Shown here in pieces: positions 56,161 through 64,000 of a stretch of 64,000 nucleotides of DNA. Location of the stretch: contig NZ_CP107985.1 of assembly GCF_036108815.1 (NCBI RefSeq), positions 1,488,001 through 1,552,000 on the forward strand. Direction: 5' to 3'. The position numbers and the translations under genes were made by a program. Below the pieces are notes generated by a model. The model did not search any database. It worked only from the letters and a program-made list of their open reading frames with translations, and had not been told where the DNA came from. Source of the stretch: Streptomyces sp. NBC_00353. Its GTDB lineage: Bacteria; Actinomycetota; Actinomycetes; Streptomycetales; Streptomycetaceae. The first letter of the stretch is position 1, and every line of letters starts with the position of its first letter.

Positions 56161-57063
56161 CTAGCGATCAGCGCACTGGGAGGCGAGAACCTCACGGATG
56201 ACGTGGCGGGCGTTGGCGGAAATGATCGGGTTTGTATCGCGGAAGTACGGGAGTTGGATGACGGCCATGGCCAGGGCCCAGCCACGGCCGCGCGCCCATG
56301 TCGCGTCGTCGACGTCCACGGCGTCCCGGAACGCGTCCCTGGTCGAGGACGGCAGCAGGTTCCACGCGGGGATCAGGTCGCAGGCGGGGTCACCGACGCC
56401 GACGGTGGCGAAGTCGAGCACCGCGGTGAGCCTGCCTCGGGCGACGAGCAGGTTGCTCGGCATGAGGTCGGAATGCGCCCAGCGGGGTGCTGCGCTCCAT
56501 GGCCGCGCGGCGAGCGCGTCCTGCCAGGCAGCCACGGCCGCGTCGGCGTCGAAGACTTCGTCGGCGTGGCGCAGTTCCTCGATCGCGGCGCGTGTCCGGG
56601 CATCGACCTTCGCCAGCGGAGACCCTCGGTAGGCGCTGGGCCCGCCTTCGACATGGGTGTTTCGCATGGCCTTGATGAACTCGGCCAGATCGCACGCGAG
56701 GAGCTCGGGCTTGTCGAGGTGGCCCTCGACCGGGCTTTCACCCTCGATCCACCGATGCACCGACCAGGCCCACGGATATCCCTCGGCGGCTTGCCCCGTT
56801 GCGACCACGGTCGGAACAGTGACGGGCAGACCGGGAGCGAGCTTGGGCAGCCACCGTTCCTCCCGCTCCAGATCCTTGGCGCCGCCCTCCGTGAGAGGAA
56901 GCCGGACCGTCAGTGTGTCGCCGAGCCGGTAGACCGCATTGACGGTACCCCCAGAGGTCAGCCGCTCGACCGGCAGATCCGCCCACTGCGGAAACCGTCC
57001 ACTGACCAGCCGCCTGACGAGGTCTGCGTCGATGTCCGTCTCATCAGCATGCATCTTGACCAT
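56161..57063 (-). CDS. Aminoglycoside phosphotransferase-family kinase
   Basis: The 300-residue protein has the APH/choline-kinase fold. The nucleotide loop is LTSGGTVNAVYRLGD, the Brenner catalytic motif HSDLMPSNLL, and the metal-binding DFATVGVGDPACDL. DADLVRRLVSGRFPQWADLP at the N-terminus is typical of a widespread Streptomyces subgroup annotated as aminoglycoside phosphotransferase whose substrate is unproven. The start at 57063 (MVKMHADE) is chosen by resemblance to that subgroup; ATG 57054 is an alternative. It is divergent from a P-loop kinase of the chloramphenicol-phosphotransferase/zeta-toxin type. Confidence 0.87.
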   Translation of the reverse strand: MVKMHADETDIDADLVRRLVSGRFPQWADLPVERLTSGGTVNAVYRLGDTLTVRLPLTEGGAKDLEREERWLPKLAPGLPVTVPTVVATGQAAEGYPWAWSVHRWIEGESPVEGHLDKPELLACDLAEFIKAMRNTHVEGGPSAYRGSPLAKVDARTRAAIEELRHADEVFDADAAVAAWQDALAARPWSAAPRWAHSDLMPSNLLVARGRLTAVLDFATVGVGDPACDLIPAWNLLPSSTRDAFRDAVDVDDATWARGRGWALAMAVIQLPYFRDTNPIISANARHVIREVLASQCADR

Positions 57064-57244
57064 CCGCCAAAGAAATGCCCGAGGAGCCAAGCCCGTCAAC
57101 TGATTTCACCCGGCGACGCGCATCGCCGGGCGCCTCGCTGCGCCCCACTCTTCGTCTCACGCCTGGACCGAGTGGTCGTCGACTCGGCGGTTCACGGGCA
57201 GCGCGTAGGCTCAGGGCCTTTATCGCTTTCATTGGAGACCTCGT

Positions 57245-57826
57245 ATGACCTTGAATCCGGTACCCATCGACCGCGAGCCGGCCGCCGGGGCTGTCCTGCT
57301 GACCGGCATCCCGGGGAGTGGGAAGTCCACGGTGGCCGAAGCGCTGGCCGGCCGGCTCCGGATGTCGGCCCATATCGAGGTGGACGCACTCCAGCAGATG
57401 ATCGTCAGCGGTGGGCAATGGCCCTCTCCGGCCGAAAACACGGAAGCCGACCGGCAGATCTTCCTGCGGGCACGCAACGCGTGCCTTCTGGCGGAGAGCT
57501 TCGCGCGGGCGAGTTTCATCCCGGTGCTCGACGATGTTGTGGTCCGCCGTGCCCACCTCGACTTCTATCGCACGACGATGGCCGCCGTGCCGCTCCACGT
57601 CATCGTTCTGGCTCCCGGCCCGGCGGTCGCGTGGCAGCGCAACCGGACGCGGGAGAAGGTCCTGACCACGGACTGGTCGCCGCTGGATACGGCGATGCGC
57701 TCCGAACTCGGGCAGCAGGGAACCTGGATCGACAACGCTGATCAGACGGTTGAGGAAACGGTCGGGGCGATCCTGTCCGTGACCGGTCTGGCGTCGATCC
57801 CCGAAGGCGATCAGCCTCTGCAATGA
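57245..57826 (+). CDS. P-loop kinase of CPT/zeta-like type
   Basis: The 193-residue protein has Walker A GIPGSGKSTVAEAL (about residues 21-34), a Walker B-like VLDDVVV, and the RNRTREKVL lid arginines. It belongs to the small-molecule kinase group including chloramphenicol 3-O-phosphotransferase, gluconate kinase-like and zeta-toxin-like proteins. The acceptor is unknown. The ATG at 57245 follows GGAGACCTCGT. It faces away from an aminoglycoside phosphotransferase-like gene over a 181-base promoter region, which may mark a small resistance pair (inference). No antitoxin gene is adjacent, so a toxin role is unlikely. Confidence 0.8.
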   Translation: MTLNPVPIDREPAAGAVLLTGIPGSGKSTVAEALAGRLRMSAHIEVDALQQMIVSGGQWPSPAENTEADRQIFLRARNACLLAESFARASFIPVLDDVVVRRAHLDFYRTTMAAVPLHVIVLAPGPAVAWQRNRTREKVLTTDWSPLDTAMRSELGQQGTWIDNADQTVEETVGAILSVTGLASIPEGDQPLQ

Positions 57827-58329
57827 TCGCCAGGTGGCGCGTGGAGTTCTGACGGCTACCCAGCGGGTCGGGCCGGTGCCGTTGTCGCCTGAAGTTGCTG
57901 CGCGCGACGTCCTGGCCCCCTCCGCGTTTTCGGCCCGCCGGATGCTGTCGTGCCGCTGGGCGAGTGGCGTCTGCCGCTGTCGGAGATCCGTCTGCTGCGG
58001 TGACCGGCCCGGAGCCGGCCTCAGCGCGTGAGCCCAGCGCGCAATGCCGCAAGCAATCGTTCAGGTCAGGCGTGGAAGCGTCAGCCGGATCGACGGGTGT
58101 CCCGGTATCGCTCTGGATTGGCGCGTGGCCGACACCACGACAGCCAGTGCACGTGTCGGTACCGAATTCACCCGGCCCGCGAAGACTCCCCTGGCGGGCC
58201 GCCCGGCGAGGACGGCCGGCACTACGTCGGCGCCGCGAAACGCCATGCGGAGTGGGTGCGGTCGACTGGCAAGCGGGTAAAGGCAGCCCTAGCGTCGACG
58301 TCAGAGCGCCCAGTCCTGAAGGAGCAGTC
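57827..58329. other. Intergenic region before DUF1348 gene
   Basis: This stretch of 503 bases has several short frames but none with a recognisable motif or good ribosome-binding site. GAAGGAGCAGTC directly before the DUF1348 start is the only clear signal. It may be a decayed gene. Confidence 0.4.
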
Positions 58330-58797
58330 ATGACCGCACGCCCGCCCGTCCCCCCGTTCACACGGGAGACCGCAATCGAGAAGGTCCGCCAGGCAGAGGA
58401 CGGCTGGAACACACGTGACCCCGAGAAGGTCTCCCTGGCCTACACGGAGGACTCGCGTTGGCGCAATCGGGCGGAGTTCGTGACGGGACGCGACGAGATC
58501 GTCGCGTTCCTGACGCGCAAGTGGACCCGCGAGCTCGACTACCGGCTGATCAAGGAACTGTGGGCGTTCGACGGCAACCGGATCGCGGTGCGGTTCGCGT
58601 ACGAATCGCACGACGACTCCGGCAACTGGTACCGCTCCTACGGCAACGAGAACTGGGAATTCGATGAGAACGGGCTGATGGCCGTACGGCACGCCTGCAT
58701 CAATGACCTGCTGATCAAGGAAACGGACCGCAAGTACCACTGGCCGCTCGGTCGCCGCCCCGACGACCACCCCAGTCTCAGCGACCTCGGACTCTGA
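58330..58797 (+). CDS. DUF1348 / NTF2-like protein
   Basis: The 155-residue protein matches the DUF1348 family of NTF2-like folds: RETAIEKVRQAEDGWNTRDPEK, SLAYTEDSRWRNRAEFVTGR, RIAVRFAYESHDDSGNWYRS, the hallmark NENWEFDENGLM, and DRKYHWPLGRRPDDHPSLSDLGL at the end (split). It probably forms a dimer with a deep pocket; no enzymatic role is established. GAAGGAG lies eight bases before the ATG. It is a single gene ended by a strong hairpin at 58834-58859. Confidence 0.9.
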   Translation: MTARPPVPPFTRETAIEKVRQAEDGWNTRDPEKVSLAYTEDSRWRNRAEFVTGRDEIVAFLTRKWTRELDYRLIKELWAFDGNRIAVRFAYESHDDSGNWYRSYGNENWEFDENGLMAVRHACINDLLIKETDRKYHWPLGRRPDDHPSLSDLGL

Positions 58798-58833
58798 TCC
58801 CGGAGCCGCTCCTGCGGCGCCGGAAGCGGTGTG

Positions 58834-58859
58834 GGCCCCGCGTGGCGCGGCGCGGGGCC
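58834..58859. terminator. Terminator between DUF1348 and lpd genes
   Basis: GGCCCCGCG (58834-58842) pairs perfectly with CGCGGGGCC (58851-58859) with an 8-base loop, 37 bases after the DUF1348 stop, between convergent genes. Confidence 0.7.
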
Positions 58860-59076
58860 GCGCGGACAGTCGCCGGCTCCCCGAAGGGCAGGTGCACGGC
58901 TCCGGCCAGCACGCCTACGGCTGGCGGGTGCTGCCGCGCCCGTCCGGGAGGCTGCAGAAGGCGGGCATGCCGCAGCCACCGCCGGGCGAGGTGCCGTCCG
59001 GGGCGGATTCATGGTCTTCCCCGGCCCCTGGCGACGGAGCCGACGGAGTCCGGGGGCAACGTGTGGCGCTGCCTTC

Positions 59077-60489
59077 TCACATGTTGATCATGTGCCCAGC
59101 GAGCCCGTGCACGGCCTCCTTGACCGCCTCGCCCAGCGTCGGGTGCGCGTGGACGTTGCGAGCCACCTCGTGGACCGTCAGGTCCCACTGCTGGGCCAGG
59201 GTGAGCTCCGGCAGCAGTTCGGTGACGTCCGGGCCGATCAAGTGGGCGCCGATGATCTCTCCGTACTTCGCATCGCTGATCAGCTTCACGAAGCCGGTCG
59301 TGTCGCCCAGTCCGTGAGCCTTGCCGTTCGCGGTGAAGGGGAACTTGGCAACCTTGACGTCGAAGCCCTTCTCCCGTGCCTGCGCCTCGGTCCAGCCGAA
59401 GCTGGCAATCTGTGGCTGGCAGTACGTGGCGCGCGGGATCATCGGGTAGTCGAGCTCCATGGTCTCGGCTCCCGCGATGGTCTCGGCCGCGACCACGCCC
59501 ATCGCCTCGGCGGCGTGCGCGAGCATCAGCTTTGCGGTGACGTCGCCGATCGCGTAGATGTGCGGTACGGATGTGCGGCAGCGGCCGTCGATATCGATCG
59601 CCCCGCGCTCGGTGATGCGTACGCCGGTGCTCTCCAGGCCGTAGTCGGTGACGTTCGGTGCGAAGCCGATCGCCTGCAGAACCTTGTCGGTCTCCAGGAC
59701 CTGTGGTGCACCGTCCTTGCCGATGACCGTGACGCGGACCTGCGGGCCGGACTCGTCGATCGAGTCGACGCGGGTGGAGGTGAGCACATCGATGCCCAAC
59801 TTCCGGTACTGCCGGGCCAGTTCGGCAGAGACGTCCGCGTCCTCCAGCGGCGCCATCCGGTCCAGGAATTCAACGACGGTGACCTTCACCCCGTAGTTGT
59901 GCAAGACATACGCGAACTCGACACCGATGGCCCCGGCGCCGGCGACCACGATGGACTGAGGCAGGTCCTCCGCAAGGATCTGCTCCTCGTACGTCACTAC
60001 GCGTGAGGTGCGGCGGGTTCCGGGCAGCAGCTTCGGAGTCGCTCCGGTGGCGATGATGCAGTGGTCGAAGCCGATCGTCCGGGTCGAGCCGTCGAAGAGG
60101 GCCACGTCGAGCGTGTGCGCGTCCACGAACGTGCCACGGCCGCTGATCTCCGTGATCCCGTTCTTCTTCATCAGGTAGTGGACGCCCTTGACCCGGCCGT
60201 CCGCGACACGGCGGCTGCGCCGGAACGCCTCACCGTAGTCGAAGGAAACCTGCCCTTCGACCTTGATGCCGAAGGTCTTGGCCTCGCGTGTGACGATGTG
60301 CGCGAGCTCGGCGTTGCGCAGCAGGGCCTTGGTGGGGATGCAACCGACGTTCAGACAGACCCCGCCCCAGTATTTGGCCTCGACAACAGCGACGCGCTTG
60401 CCCAGCTGGGCTGCTCGAATGGCGGCGACATATCCGCCCGGGCCTGCTCCGAGTACGACGACGTCGAAGTGCTCACCTTGCTCATCCAT
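59077..60489 (-). CDS. lpdA: Dihydrolipoyl dehydrogenase (E3)
   Basis: The 470-residue flavoprotein disulfide reductase has FAD motif VVVLGAGPGGYVAAIRAAQL, the redox pair in WGGVCLNVGCIPTKALL, the NAD motif VVAGAGAIGVEFAYVL, the second FAD motif HIYAIGDVTAKLMLAHAA and the C-terminal HAHPTLGEAVKEA that supplies the catalytic His-Glu of the partner subunit. It reoxidises lipoamide in 2-oxoacid dehydrogenase complexes or the glycine cleavage system. The ATG at 60489 has AGAAAGGAA upstream. No E1/E2 genes are adjacent, so it is likely a stand-alone or additional E3; it may also serve mycothiol-independent redox functions. Confidence 0.94.
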   Translation of the reverse strand: MDEQGEHFDVVVLGAGPGGYVAAIRAAQLGKRVAVVEAKYWGGVCLNVGCIPTKALLRNAELAHIVTREAKTFGIKVEGQVSFDYGEAFRRSRRVADGRVKGVHYLMKKNGITEISGRGTFVDAHTLDVALFDGSTRTIGFDHCIIATGATPKLLPGTRRTSRVVTYEEQILAEDLPQSIVVAGAGAIGVEFAYVLHNYGVKVTVVEFLDRMAPLEDADVSAELARQYRKLGIDVLTSTRVDSIDESGPQVRVTVIGKDGAPQVLETDKVLQAIGFAPNVTDYGLESTGVRITERGAIDIDGRCRTSVPHIYAIGDVTAKLMLAHAAEAMGVVAAETIAGAETMELDYPMIPRATYCQPQIASFGWTEAQAREKGFDVKVAKFPFTANGKAHGLGDTTGFVKLISDAKYGEIIGAHLIGPDVTELLPELTLAQQWDLTVHEVARNVHAHPTLGEAVKEAVHGLAGHMINM

Positions 60490-61121
60490 GGAGAGTTCCT
60501 TTCTGATGGGGATCGGCCCGGCCACCGTTGAGAGCCGATTCATCCTGTTCGAACAGCCTGTGCACCGTCCGGGCGGCTGTGGTTTCCGACACCCGTCCGC
60601 GGGAGGAACATCACCCGGAAGACAATGCGGGCGATCGGCCGGCCGGTCACATCGTCGCTCGTCCTCGGGCTCCAGCAGCATGCTCCCTCAGCCGGATCGG
60701 CTCGGCACGCCGGTCGCGCAGACGCTCCGTCTCTCGGCCCTCGCTTCCGTGCCGCCGCACGGCAGAGCCGAAGCGCTCGGCCGGGTGCAGTACGGCACGA
60801 GTTCCCGGGTCCACTCGGCCGGGTGACCGTGCACAGGCCCCGTTCAGCCCCTGGTCGGAACCCGGTCGGTCCGTGGTCACGACGGCCTTGGCGCGGTGGT
60901 CGCGGCGCTCCGCGGCCGGCGTGGATCGCGTTCGTGAGGGCAGGCCCGGGGTCGGTCATTCTCCGAGCGGCGCCGGCGCACCCGGATCGCCCCAAGCCCG
61001 TCCCGAATGCCGTCGTATCACGCACGGAGCCAGCTGGATCATGTGATCATCTGGGCGACGACGATACGACGACAGGGGCGGAGACAGTGGCCGACGGTGC
61101 GGCAGGGACCGGGACACTCCG
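60490..61121. other. Intergenic region upstream of lpdA
   Basis: This stretch of 632 bases has only arginine- and proline-rich chance frames without motifs. The lpdA promoter should lie in the left part; a palindrome ATGTGATCAT (61038-61047) with an AT-rich flank is the only visible anomaly before the LuxR-type gene. Confidence 0.45.
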
Positions 61122-62273
61122 GTGTCGAGGCGTGTGTCCGATGCGGGGGTCCGGTGTTCCCGTGCGCGACTGCGTCGAGGGACGGCACTGAGCGCCGACG
61201 GTCCTCGCCTGTCCGGCGGCACCCCCGTCGTCCCGGATGCGGCAGAGGCATCCCTGCTCACGTTTCTCGGCCTGGAGCCGTTGGAGGACGCCGTGTACCG
61301 GCTCCTCGTCGACCGGCCCGACAGTGAACCCGCCACGCTCGCGGACGATTCGACGGGGTGCGCCGAAGACGTCGCGCGCGCCCTCGACGTCCTGGTGGAA
61401 CGCGGTCTCGCCAGCGCCCGACCCGACGGCGACGACGACGACGTGATCCACTACCGGGCCGCCTCCCCCGTGCTCGCTCTCGGCCCCCTGCTGGAATCCC
61501 GCCGGGCGTCCTTGCGCCGCGTCGAGTCGCTCGTGACAACTCTGGCCGAACGGCACCTCTCCGCGCAGGCCCACGCGTCGGGAGCGCCGGTCGAGGTGCT
61601 GTCGGGGGCGGCTGCGATCCGGCGCAGGCTCCTGCTGATGCAGGATCAGGCCACCATCGAGGTGTGCACCATGATGCCGCTGCGTGAGGTCCACTCCGTG
61701 ATCACCGTCGAGGACAACCACGACGCGATCGAAGACGTGCTGATGCGACGCGGGATCGCCCTTCGGAGCGTCATCGAGCGCGACTGGCTCGAACGCCCCG
61801 AAATGGCAGCGACCGCAGCCGCCTACGCCGCTCAGGGGCAGCACATCTCCGTGGTCGACGAACTTCCCATCAAATTGATCATTGTCGACCGTCGGATGGC
61901 CCTGCTGCCGCTCGCCCCGGAACGCGACGACGTCGACCCGGTCGCGCTGGCCGTGCACGGTACCGGACTGCTCACCGCGCTCAGTTCGCTCTTCGAAGCG
62001 CACTTCGAGAGGGGCTGGCGTCTGCTGCCCTCCGAGACGGACCCGGGGACCGGGCGCACCGACGGAGCCGAACTCGACGCCGTGGACCGCCAGATCGTCT
62101 CCCTGCTGTACGTGGGACTCACCGACGCCGCCATCGCCCGTCAGCTCGGCATGGGGCACCGTACCGTCCAGCGACGCCTGCAGTCCCTCATGGTCGAGGT
62201 GGGGGCGGCCACCCGTTTCCAGCTCGGCTGGCGTGCGGCGCGCAGCGGCTGGCTGGACGGGGCGGACGCGTAA
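61122..62273 (+). CDS. LuxR-type regulator with TrmB-like N-terminal domain
   Basis: The product has up to 383 residues. LTFLGLEPLEDAVYRLLVDR (about residues 48-67) starts a TrmB-like winged helix, a middle domain resembles the effector or phospholipase-D-like region of such regulators (VEVLSGAAAIRRRLLLMQ, MPLREVHSVI), and the C-terminal LuxR helix-turn-helix reads IVSLLYVGLTDAAIARQL then GHRTVQRRLQSLMVEVGA. This Streptomyces class often sits beside secreted peptidases and is thought to control them. The start is uncertain: GTG at 61122 is the longest option, but homology begins about 45 codons later. The M4 protease gene lies 187 bases downstream. Confidence 0.8.
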   Translation: MSRRVSDAGVRCSRARLRRGTALSADGPRLSGGTPVVPDAAEASLLTFLGLEPLEDAVYRLLVDRPDSEPATLADDSTGCAEDVARALDVLVERGLASARPDGDDDDVIHYRAASPVLALGPLLESRRASLRRVESLVTTLAERHLSAQAHASGAPVEVLSGAAAIRRRLLLMQDQATIEVCTMMPLREVHSVITVEDNHDAIEDVLMRRGIALRSVIERDWLERPEMAATAAAYAAQGQHISVVDELPIKLIIVDRRMALLPLAPERDDVDPVALAVHGTGLLTALSSLFEAHFERGWRLLPSETDPGTGRTDGAELDAVDRQIVSLLYVGLTDAAIARQLGMGHRTVQRRLQSLMVEVGAATRFQLGWRAARSGWLDGADA

Positions 62274-62307
62274 AACCTCTCGAACCGGATTGAAAACAGC
62301 GCCGTCT

Positions 62308-62325
62308 GAGGCGTATTTACGCCTC
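62308..62325. repeat. Inverted repeat between luxR-type and M4 protease genes
   Basis: GAGGCGTA-TT-TACGCCTC is a perfect 8-bp inverted repeat with a 2-base centre, 34 bases after the regulator stop and about 135 bases before the protease start. It could be a regulator operator for the protease or a weak terminator. Confidence 0.45.
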
Positions 62326-62460
62326 GGCGTGTTCACGCCAGGGACACCCCTTGTACACCCCACCGAGCGTGCCGAACCATCTAGGCACCGACCGCATGGG
62401 GGCCCCACACCTCACGCAGGTGGGCGAGTTCACGCATCTGTGCGATAGGGGAGGGTTCAC

Positions 62461-64000
62461 GTGTTCCCGACACGACAAAGACGGCTCGGCCGTGTCCTGG
62501 CTGCCGCAGTGGTCGTCGCGGCCACCGGCTCGACGTTGCTGACGTCACCGGCCTGGGCCGAGGAGGAAGCGCCGCCTGCCACGACCGTGGCCGGCGACAG
62601 GGTGCCCGTCGCGCCCGCCATGACTCAGCGTCTCGACGACACGGTCCGCGAGGGCACTCCGGCCCAGGCCGCACGGGCGCACCTGAAGGCCCATCAGGAC
62701 ACGTACAAGGTTCCGGTCGCGGATCTTGAGACCGTGAGCACAAGCAAGGACGGCAAGCAGTCGTCCGTCCGCTTCCAGCAGAAGCACGACGGGGTGCCGG
62801 TCTTCGGCGCCCAATACGCCGTGCAGACCGAGGCGGCGGAAGGCGGTCAGAACGTCACCTCCGCCACAGGCACCCTCTACACGGACCTGTCGGTCTCCAC
62901 CACACCGAGCGTCTCCGAGGCCGCAGCCGAGAAGCGGATGTTCTCCCTCGACGGGAAGCTGTCGCGGGTCAAGGGTGCCAAGACCGAGGGCCACGGCCTC
63001 ATCGTCCTGCCGGACGCCCGAGGCGGCAAGCTGGCCTGGCACTTCACCGTCACGGGCGCCGAAGCCAACGGCAGCCCGGTGCGCCAGGAGGTGTACGTCG
63101 ACGCGAACATCGGCGGCATCGCCCTCTCGTACAACAACATCGACGCCGCGGACGCCGCACCGGCCAAGGGGACGGGCGTGCGCGTGGACGGCTCCGAGGC
63201 GGAGTTGAACATCAACAAGGAGACGGGCGGGTCGTACACGCTCGTCGACTCCACCCGGGACATGTTCGCGCGGACCGGCGGCCAGATACGCACGTACGAC
63301 GCCCAGCGCAAGAGCTACTCGGTCGTAGCGGGTGGCCCGGTCACCGAGGACATTCCGCTGGCGACCTCCGCGAGCGACCGGTTCGACGGCACCAACACCT
63401 CTTCCGGCGCAGTCGACGCACACCTGAACGCCGCCAAGGTCTACGAGTTCTACAAGAACGAGATCGGCCGCGACGGCATCGACGGCAAGGGCGGCACGAT
63501 CTACTCCGTCGTCAACGTCGCGAGCAACGGCAAGGACTACGCCAACGCCTTCTGGGACGGCTCCAAGATGGTCTACGGCCACATGAACGGCGTGCCGCTG
63601 TCCGTGGGGCTGGACGTGGTCGGCCACGAGATGACCCACGGCGTCACCGAGCACTCCGCCGGGCTCGTCTACCTGAACCAGTCGGGCGCCCTCAACGAGG
63701 CGATCTCCGACTACTTCGGCAACGCCATGGAGACCGCCGACAAGGGCATCCCCATGAGCGACCCCACCTCCGGCCTCATCGGCGAGTACCTGTGCAACGG
63801 CACCAAGCCGTTGGACGAGTGCGCTCTACGCGATCTCAACGACGGCCGCAGCGCGCAGACCGGCTACGACCCCATGACGCTCGACTTCGACAACGGGGGC
63901 GTGCACGCCAACTCCACGATCGTCGGCGGGGCCATGTGGGACATCCGCAAGAGCCTCGCCCCTGAGCTCGCGGACCAGATCGTCTACCGGGCCGCGCAGA
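62461..64000 (+). CDS. Secreted M4 (thermolysin-type) metalloprotease, 3' end outside window
   Basis: The frame is open from GTG at 62461 to the window edge (513 residues seen). A Sec signal (RQRRLGRVLAAAVVVAATG..., cleavage near AWA) is followed by an FTP/PepSY propeptide (about 40-190, VRFQQKHDGVPVFGAQYAV). The M4 catalytic domain has the zinc motif VGHEMTHGVTEHSAG (His389, Glu390, His393) and the third ligand Glu in LNEAISDYFGN. The protein is made as an inactive precursor and degrades extracellular proteins. GGGGAGGGTTCAC gives a strong ribosome-binding site. The C-terminal part, possibly with a P-domain, lies beyond the window. The LuxR-type gene upstream may regulate it. Confidence 0.92.
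   Translation, partial: MFPTRQRRLGRVLAAAVVVAATGSTLLTSPAWAEEEAPPATTVAGDRVPVAPAMTQRLDDTVREGTPAQAARAHLKAHQDTYKVPVADLETVSTSKDGKQSSVRFQQKHDGVPVFGAQYAVQTEAAEGGQNVTSATGTLYTDLSVSTTPSVSEAAAEKRMFSLDGKLSRVKGAKTEGHGLIVLPDARGGKLAWHFTVTGAEANGSPVRQEVYVDANIGGIALSYNNIDAADAAPAKGTGVRVDGSEAELNINKETGGSYTLVDSTRDMFARTGGQIRTYDAQRKSYSVVAGGPVTEDIPLATSASDRFDGTNTSSGAVDAHLNAAKVYEFYKNEIGRDGIDGKGGTIYSVVNVASNGKDYANAFWDGSKMVYGHMNGVPLSVGLDVVGHEMTHGVTEHSAGLVYLNQSGALNEAISDYFGNAMETADKGIPMSDPTSGLIGEYLCNGTKPLDECALRDLNDGRSAQTGYDPMTLDFDNGGVHANSTIVGGAMWDIRKSLAPELADQIVYRAAQ

Noticed and set aside
57245..57826. Zeta-toxin of a toxin-antitoxin pair
   Set aside because: The Walker A motif fits, but no epsilon-like antitoxin gene is adjacent and the protein is closer in layout to small-molecule kinases.
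60528..61046. 172-codon plus-strand frame upstream of the LuxR-type gene
   Set aside because: Arg/Ser/Pro-rich with no domain and many in-frame low-complexity runs; no ribosome-binding site.

Overview
The window looks like a chromosomal segment of a Streptomyces (or close relative). Coding DNA has very high GC with G/C third positions, GTG and TTG starts are common, and several genes have a TANNNT -10 box about six bases before the start codon (leaderless type). Secreted proteins carry Tat or lipoprotein signals, and one protein ends in an LAATG sortase signal typical of actinobacterial class E sortases. There are no rRNA or tRNA genes, no CRISPR array, no intact transposon and no biosynthetic gene cluster core. 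I see about 48 genes.

Layout. 0-14.4 kb is a mixed housekeeping and stress region: the end of an SMI1/KNR4-like gene, an IS110-type remnant, a Tat-exported DyP peroxidase, a YVTN beta-propeller lipoprotein, a membrane SpoIIE-type phosphatase, a MerR-like regulator, AlkB, a ClpC-type ATPase, a lipoprotein multicopper oxidase, a geranylgeranyl reductase-like flavoprotein and a sortase-anchored choice-of-anchor A protein with a DasR-like operator upstream. 14.8-21.5 kb holds a GH29 alpha-L-fucosidase facing an AraC regulator, then a decarboxylase homologue lacking its PLP lysine, a response regulator, and a divergent histidine kinase / second response regulator / NTF2-like gene.

21.6-34.8 kb is the most interesting block, a polysaccharide utilization locus. 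It has three secreted proteins (an unassigned barrel protein with a TTG start, a heparinase II/III-type lyase and a GH16 hydrolase), each followed or separated by a GC-rich terminator. An LplABC-like oligosaccharide ABC transporter follows, then a DeoR-HTH/LacI-sensor hybrid regulator, then a 2-hydroxyacid dehydrogenase translationally coupled to a second GH29 fucosidase. Two near-identical 27-bp operators, one at the transporter promoter and one across the -35 box of the dehydrogenase promoter, tie the transporter, regulator and enzymes into one regulon.

34.9-40.6 kb is a polyamine-type transporter (potA-D-B-C), divergent from a FadR-type regulator that overlaps a soluble Cache-domain gene. 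40.7-53.2 kb is an alpha-galactoside/fucoside locus: GH36 alpha-galactosidase, divergent ROK repressor, CUT1 sugar transporter, secreted GH27 alpha-galactosidase, Tat-exported GH95 and a coupled SGNH esterase. 53.4-64 kb contains an extra NAD kinase, a decayed aldo/keto reductase directly before an SDR, an aminoglycoside phosphotransferase-like gene divergent from a P-loop kinase, a DUF1348 protein, dihydrolipoyl dehydrogenase, a LuxR-type regulator and the start of an M4 metalloprotease that runs off the window.

Together, the 14.8-53.2 kb stretch carries two GH29, one GH95, GH27, GH36, GH16, a lyase, an esterase and two sugar importers. This suggests use of a fucosylated, galactose-containing and probably acidic polysaccharide. 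The substrate is inference. Family calls come from reading motifs and overall sequence; no database search was run.
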